Assembly (NCBI RefSeq): GCF_018729455.1
Contig: NZ_JAHHZF010000013.1
Span: 1 to 64,000 of the forward strand
Source of the DNA: Prosthecodimorpha staleyi
Lineage (GTDB): Bacteria > Pseudomonadota > Alphaproteobacteria > Rhizobiales > Ancalomicrobiaceae
Length of the DNA stretch: 64,000 nucleotides
Direction: 5' to 3'
The stretch's first letter is position 1, and the number at the start of each line of letters is the position of its first letter. This document shows positions 60,189 through 64,000 of the stretch, in pieces. The position numbers and the translations under genes were made by a program. The notes below the pieces were generated by a model, which was not told the origin of the DNA, did no database searches, and saw only the letters and a list, made by a program, of their open reading frames with translations.

Positions 60189-61219
60189 TATCGCTTCCCC
60201 AGTCGCTCGCGCAGGAACGTGTCGTGGTCCATGCCGGCCTGATGCGCCCCGATCTCGGTGATGCGGACCGGGTCCACGGCGGAAATCTTGAGAATGAAGA
60301 AGAGGTTGCCGCCGAGGCGGACCATCTCGCGCCAGTCGCGCGCCATGACCGCCCGCTTCTCCTCGGCGGAGAGGCCGAAGCGGTCCAGATAGGCCTCCTC
60401 GCCGGCCAGGAAGGCGGCGCGGTTGTCGGCCTTCGACAGCCCCATCGCCATCTTGTTGATGCGGTAGCCGCGCCGCGAGCGGGCGCGGTCGAACAGCGGC
60501 ACGGCCGGGATGGTGTCGGCAGGCGTCTCAGGCAGGCCCAGGAACCGGAGTAGGGCGGCGGTTACCTGCGCGGGCTGCTCGGCCGGGGTCATGTGGCCGC
60601 TGTCCTCGATGACGACCAGTTCGGCGCCCGGGATCGCGGCGGCGATCTCCTGGTTCTGGGCGAGCGGGCTCCAGCGGTCCTGCCGGCCGACCATGACCAG
60701 GGTCGGGCAGCCGATGGCGCCCAAATGCGGCAGCGCGTCGGGCCGGTCGAGCAAGGCGCGGATCTGGCGCCGATGCTGCTCCGGCGTGGCGCGCAGCACC
60801 ATGGCGGTGAGCGGCGCCATCAGTGTGGCATCGGCGGTGCGGTCCTCGTGCACCATCGGCGGCAGCCAGCGCTCGGCCAGCGCCGCCATGCCGTCGCGGT
60901 CGGCGAGATCGACCAGCACCTGCCTGATCGCCTCCTCGCCCTCGCGGCGCGGCCGCGCACCGGTATCGAGCAGGACCAGCCGGGCGATCCGCTCCGGCGC
61001 CCGGCGCACCATCTCCAGTGCGACCCGCCCGCCCATGGAATGGCCGACCGCGACGATCGGTCCGTCCTTGAGCGCCAGCGCCGCCTCGGCCATGGCGCCG
61101 ATCGAGTCCAGCTGCGAGAAATCGGCCACCGCGACGTCGGCATGGGGCTGAAGCGCCGCGATCTGGCCGCTCCACATGCTCGCGTCACAGAGAAGGCCCG
61201 GTAGAAGGACGATCTGCAC
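60188..61219 (-). CDS. Alpha/beta hydrolase fused to LigA (4,5-dioxygenase small subunit)
   Basis: 343 residues in one uninterrupted frame. Residues 1-232 form an alpha/beta hydrolase: oxyanion region LLPGLLCD, nucleophile Ser61 in GHSMGG, Asp181 (GRQDRWSP) and His209 (EDSGHMTP). Residues about 243-335 match LigA of protocatechuate 4,5-dioxygenase, including RGYRINKMAMGLSKADNR, EAYLDRFGLS and ARDWREMVRLGGNLFFILK. LigB directly follows. The hydrolase part could cleave an ester that yields the dioxygenase substrate, but this is inference. I know of LigB-LigA fusions (gallate dioxygenases) but not of this arrangement. Confidence 0.88.
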   Translation of the reverse strand: MQIVLLPGLLCDASMWSGQIAALQPHADVAVADFSQLDSIGAMAEAALALKDGPIVAVGHSMGGRVALEMVRRAPERIARLVLLDTGARPRREGEEAIRQVLVDLADRDGMAALAERWLPPMVHEDRTADATLMAPLTAMVLRATPEQHRRQIRALLDRPDALPHLGAIGCPTLVMVGRQDRWSPLAQNQEIAAAIPGAELVVIEDSGHMTPAEQPAQVTAALLRFLGLPETPADTIPAVPLFDRARSRRGYRINKMAMGLSKADNRAAFLAGEEAYLDRFGLSAEEKRAVMARDWREMVRLGGNLFFILKISAVDPVRITEIGAHQAGMDHDTFLRERLGKR

Positions 61220-61368
61220 GGCGTTTCATCCCAGGAAAGCGCTGTCGTTGCTTTCGGAGCGGGGCCAGGATCGGTCGCCGCGGCCGCCGTATCGGCGCCA
61301 TGCTCCGTCCCGCCCGGTCCGGCTCTTCCGGCCGGTCCTCCGGCGGTTAGATGGTGGAATGCGGACAA

Positions 61369-61413
61369 ATGAAGCAAATGGTTTGTTTTGTGGCTTTCAT
61401 GAAATAGATTCAT
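61369..61413. promoter_or_regulatory. LysR operator block A (lig operon / lysR divergent promoter)
   Basis: Two dyads: CAAATGGTTTG (61375-61385) and ATGAA-ATAGA-TTCAT (61399-61413, T-N11-A type). The 45-bp block recurs as an inverted copy after the lysR gene (62379-62423) with 37 of 45 bases identical. Read towards the lig operon, the TTCAT dyad is distal and the CAAA dyad proximal, the layout of LysR recognition and activation sites. It lies 31-75 bp upstream of lysR. Confidence 0.72.
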
Positions 61414-61443
61414 AGGAACCATCGACCGTAACGGAATGCCGTC

Positions 61444-62382
61444 ATGCGCATCGACTTTCTCGGCCTGCATGCCTTCCTGGCCATCGCCGAACGCGGCAGC
61501 TTCCAGCAAGCTGCCGCGCATCTGAACCTATCGCAGACGGCGCTCAGCCACCGCATGCGCAAGCTCGAGGACGATCTCGGCGTCCGGCTTCTCGCGCGCA
61601 CCACCCGGGAGGTGGCGCTGACGCCGGCCGGGCTCGACCTGCTGCCGCGCGTCAAGGCGACCATCGAGGGCCTGGCGGCCTCGCTGGAAGACCTGCGCGG
61701 CACCGGCAAGGCACGCCAGGAACGCATCGCCGTCGGCTGCCTGCCGACCATCGCGGCCGGGCGCCTGCCGGCCGTGCTGATGCGCTTCCGCCGTGCCCAT
61801 CCGGACGTGACCGTCCAGGTCCACGACAATTCCGCCTCCGAGATCGCCCGCCATGTCGCCGAGGGCACGATCGAGTTCGGCATCACGCTGCTCGCAGCGC
61901 ATCGCTGGGATTTCGAGGTCGAGCTTCTGGCCCGCGAGCCCTTCGTGCTGGTCTGCCGCGCCGACCATGCCTTCGCGGCGCGGCCGACTGCCAGCTGGGC
62001 CGAACTGGAGGGCGTGCCGCTGATCCGCATCAGCCAGCAGACCGGCAACCGCATGATGATCGACGATGCGCTCGGCAGCCGGCGCGAACAGCTGTCCTGG
62101 CGCTACGAGGTGCAGCATGTGGCGACCGCCATCGCGCTGGTCCGCGCCGGGCTCGGCATGACCGTCGTGCCCCGCCTCGCCCTCGACACGCTCGACCGCG
62201 GCGACCTGCATGTCATGCGCCTGCGCAATCCGGGCGTCACCCGCCAGATCGGCATCGTCTCGCGCCGGGCTGCGCCGCTGTCGCCGCTGGCCGAGGAGCT
62301 GCGCCGCTACGTGGTCGAGGAGTTCAGCCCGAATGCCGCCGACAGCGACGAGGACGAGGCGGGCGGGACGACGCATACCTGA
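61444..62382 (+). CDS. LysR-family regulator of the lig and gal arms
   Basis: 312 residues with a helix-turn-helix at about 17-37 (GSFQQAAAHLNLSQTALSHRMRKLEDDLG) and an effector domain with typical GCLPTIAAGRLP and VRAGLGMTVVPRLAL. It sits between the leftward lig operon and the rightward galD-galB operon. Similar operator blocks on both sides suggest it activates both. The effector is probably a pathway intermediate. An acidic tail ends the protein. Confidence 0.88.
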   Translation: MRIDFLGLHAFLAIAERGSFQQAAAHLNLSQTALSHRMRKLEDDLGVRLLARTTREVALTPAGLDLLPRVKATIEGLAASLEDLRGTGKARQERIAVGCLPTIAAGRLPAVLMRFRRAHPDVTVQVHDNSASEIARHVAEGTIEFGITLLAAHRWDFEVELLAREPFVLVCRADHAFAARPTASWAELEGVPLIRISQQTGNRMMIDDALGSRREQLSWRYEVQHVATAIALVRAGLGMTVVPRLALDTLDRGDLHVMRLRNPGVTRQIGIVSRRAAPLSPLAEELRRYVVEEFSPNAADSDEDEAGGTTHT

Positions 62383-62423
62383 ATCTCATTCATGAAAGGC
62401 GCCAAACAAAGCATTTGCTGCAT
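62379..62423. promoter_or_regulatory. LysR operator block B (galD promoter)
   Basis: Inverted near-copy of block A: the dyads are CTGAATCTCATTCAT (62379-62393) and CAAAGCATTTG (62407-62417). It overlaps the lysR stop and ends 56 bp before the galD ATG. Relative to the gene it serves, the order of dyads equals that of block A. Confidence 0.72.
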
Positions 62424-62478
62424 GACGCATCCGGGCTCAGAACTCCTCTCCGTCACAACGAGGTTCGGGAGGAGAGCC

Positions 62479-63591
62479 ATGCAACCGCGCGTCCCCTGCA
62501 TGCTGATCCGGGGCGGAACCTCGAAGGGCGCCTATTTCCTCGCTGCCGACCTGCCCGCCGACCCGGCCGCGCGCGACCGGCTGATCCTCTCGGTGATGGG
62601 CTCGCCCGACAGCCGGCAGGTCGACGGGCTCGGCGGTGCCCATCCGCTGACCAGCAAGATCGCCATCGTCGCGCGCTCGACGAAGCCGGGCGCGGACATC
62701 GAATTCCTGTTCGGCCAGGTCCTCGTCACCGAGGCGCGCATCGATTACACGCCCAATTGCGGCAACATCCTCGCCGGCATCGGCCCCTTCGCGATCGAGC
62801 GCGGTCTGATCGCCGCCGCCGACGGCCGCACCACCGTCCGGGTGCTGACGCTGAACACCGGCACGCTGGCGGAACTGACCGTCGAGACGCCGAACCGGCG
62901 CGTGCGCTATGGCGGCGCGGCGCGGATCGACGGCGTGCCGGGCACGGCGGCGCCGATCGCGGTCGCCTTCATGGATACCGAAGGCTCGGTCTGCGGTGCG
63001 CTCCTGCCGACCGGCCATGCCGTCGACCGGGTCGCAGGCGTCGACTGCACCCTGATCGACAACGGCATGCCGGTCGTGGTGCTCGCCGCCGAGTCCGTCG
63101 GGCGCACCGGCCTGGAGCCGCGCGATCTCCTCGACAAGGATACCGAACTCAAGGCGCGGCTGGAGGCGATCCGGCTCGAGGCCGGCCGGCTGATGGGGCT
63201 CGGTGACGTGTCCAAGAAGGTCGTGCCGAAGATGTGCCTGGTCTCGCCGCCGGCCGCCGGCGGCACGCTGAATACGCGCAGCTTCATCCCGCATGAGTGC
63301 CACGCCTCGATCGGCGTCTTTGCCGCCGTCAGCGTCGCCACCGCCGCCATGCTGCCGGGCAGCCCGGCCGCGGCGGTCGCCCAGGTCCCGGCGGGTGCCG
63401 ACAAGACGCTCTCGATCGAGCATCCGACCGGCGAATTCAGCGTCGTCCTGACAGTCGGCGGCAGCCCGGAGGCGCCGGTCGTCGAGCGCGCCGGCCTGCT
63501 GCGCACCGCGCGCCTGCTGTTCGACGGCATCGCCTTCGCGCATGAGGACCTCGCCGAGGCCGCCGCCGTGCCGGCCCGCGACGCCGCCTGA
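62479..63591 (+). CDS. galD: 4-oxalomesaconate tautomerase (GalD-like, PrpF family)
   Basis: 370 residues from ATG 62479 (GGGAGGAG upstream). PrpF-family fold with the signature CMLIRGGTSKGAYFLAADLP at the N-terminus and DYTPNCGNILAGIGPFAIE near residue 95, which holds the catalytic Cys. Adjacent genes point to the gallate pathway, where GalD converts the keto to the enol form of 4-oxalomesaconate; other PrpF members isomerise methylaconitate. It is followed by the galB-like gene after 33 bp. Confidence 0.87.
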   Translation: MQPRVPCMLIRGGTSKGAYFLAADLPADPAARDRLILSVMGSPDSRQVDGLGGAHPLTSKIAIVARSTKPGADIEFLFGQVLVTEARIDYTPNCGNILAGIGPFAIERGLIAAADGRTTVRVLTLNTGTLAELTVETPNRRVRYGGAARIDGVPGTAAPIAVAFMDTEGSVCGALLPTGHAVDRVAGVDCTLIDNGMPVVVLAAESVGRTGLEPRDLLDKDTELKARLEAIRLEAGRLMGLGDVSKKVVPKMCLVSPPAAGGTLNTRSFIPHECHASIGVFAAVSVATAAMLPGSPAAAVAQVPAGADKTLSIEHPTGEFSVVLTVGGSPEAPVVERAGLLRTARLLFDGIAFAHEDLAEAAAVPARDAA

Positions 63592-63624
63592 TCCCGCTTC
63601 GTTTTCACGTCCACAGAGGGTTCC

Positions 63625-64000
63625 ATGGCCACCGACAAGACCGGCCTCGTCGTCACCGCCCATCCGGGCGATTTCGTCTGGCGCGCGGGCGGCGCGATCG
63701 CGCTGCATGCCGCCCGGGGCTACCGGATGAAGATCGTCTGCCTGTCCTTCGGCGAGCGCGGTGAGAGCCAGTGGGCCTGGAAAAAGGGCGACGTTTCGCT
63801 CGCCGAGGTCAAGGCGCAGCGCCGCGACGAGGCCGAGCGCGCCGCCGCCACCCTCGGTGCCGAGATCGAGTTCTTCGATGCCGGCGACTATCCGCTACAC
63901 CCGACGCCCGCCATGCTCGACCGGCTGGTCGACATCTATCGCGACCTCAAGCCGGCCTTCGTGCTGACCCACTCGCTCGAAGACCCCTACAATGTCGACC
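63625..64000 (+). CDS. galB: 4-oxalomesaconate hydratase (GalB-like, PIG-L fold), cut by window end
   Basis: The first 125 residues of a PIG-L/LmbE-type zinc enzyme: VTAHPGDFVWRAGGAIALHAARGY, with the AHPDDE motif changed to AHPGDF as in GalB, then FGERGESQWAW and THSLEDPYN (a further metal-site His). GalB hydrates 4-oxalomesaconate to 4-carboxy-4-hydroxy-2-oxoadipate. The start is ATG 63625. The gene continues past the window. Confidence 0.85.
   Translation, partial: MATDKTGLVVTAHPGDFVWRAGGAIALHAARGYRMKIVCLSFGERGESQWAWKKGDVSLAEVKAQRRDEAERAAATLGAEIEFFDAGDYPLHPTPAMLDRLVDIYRDLKPAFVLTHSLEDPYNVD

Noticed and set aside
61444-62376. Minus-strand frame opposite the second LysR gene
   Set aside because: Shadow of a LysR gene with a clear helix-turn-helix; the antisense translation has no recognisable domain.

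Overview
The window is a high-GC chromosomal segment that looks like an alphaproteobacterium of the Hyphomicrobiales (Rhizobiales) type. The uptake-hydrogenase genes run hupSLCDEFGHIJK-hypABFCDE, the order known from Rhizobium leguminosarum, and are tied to HoxA/HupT-type regulators. Aromatic-acid catabolism and Liv-type transporters are also typical of that group. No species can be named from sequence reading alone. Gene density is high and most junctions inside operons are 4-nt (ATGA) or 8-nt overlaps.

Layout. 1-101: 3' part of an initiator tRNA-Met and its terminator. 0.3-3.2 kb: a MoxR-type AAA+ ATPase with a VWA/metallopeptidase-like partner. 3.2-4.9 kb: a Fic-domain protein in a small accessory patch. 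4.9-9.3 kb: a GntR regulator divergent from a tripartite tricarboxylate transporter (tctCBA). 9.4-29.6 kb (minus strand): a complete membrane-bound [NiFe]-hydrogenase locus, hupUV - hupSLCDEFGHIJK - hypABFCDE - hoxA - hupT. 29.9-36.3 kb: a LysR regulator and a Liv-type transporter without ATPases, followed by a GlcG-like protein, an AroE-like dehydrogenase and an SDR. 36.4-37.3 kb: an acyltransferase. 37.4-47.5 kb: a MocR-centred catabolic cluster (PotABCD-type transporter, GMC oxidoreductase, enolase-superfamily dehydratase, aldehyde dehydrogenase). 47.7-48.5 kb: a HigBA-type toxin-antitoxin pair. 48.6-64 kb: an aromatic O-demethylation and ring-cleavage locus (MetE-like protein, livFGMH, two paralogous binding proteins, GntR, vanAB-like oxygenase, YciI-like protein, ligB, an alpha/beta hydrolase-LigA fusion, LysR, galD-like tautomerase, galB-like hydratase cut by the window end).

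How the parts work together. HupSL is a periplasm-facing hydrogenase whose small subunit carries the six-cysteine proximal-cluster pattern of O2-tolerant enzymes. HupC passes electrons to quinone, and the Hup/Hyp proteins build and insert the NiFe(CN)2CO centre. HupUV has no Tat signal and no C-terminal processing tail, so it fits a cytoplasmic H2 sensor feeding HupT and HoxA. A -24/-12 (sigma-54) promoter and an IHF consensus site lie directly upstream of hupS. In the aromatic locus, the Liv transporter would import methoxylated aromatic acids, VanAB would demethylate them, LigA/LigB would open the ring at 4,5, and GalD/GalB would process 4-oxalomesaconate. A 45-bp operator-like block occurs in inverted orientation on both sides of the LysR gene (37 of 45 bases identical), which suggests that one regulator drives both arms.

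Most notable points: the single-ORF fusion of an alpha/beta hydrolase to LigA, the twin LysR operator blocks, the paired MocR-box candidates linking two catabolic operons, and the ATPase-less Liv cluster with a substituted AroE-like active site.
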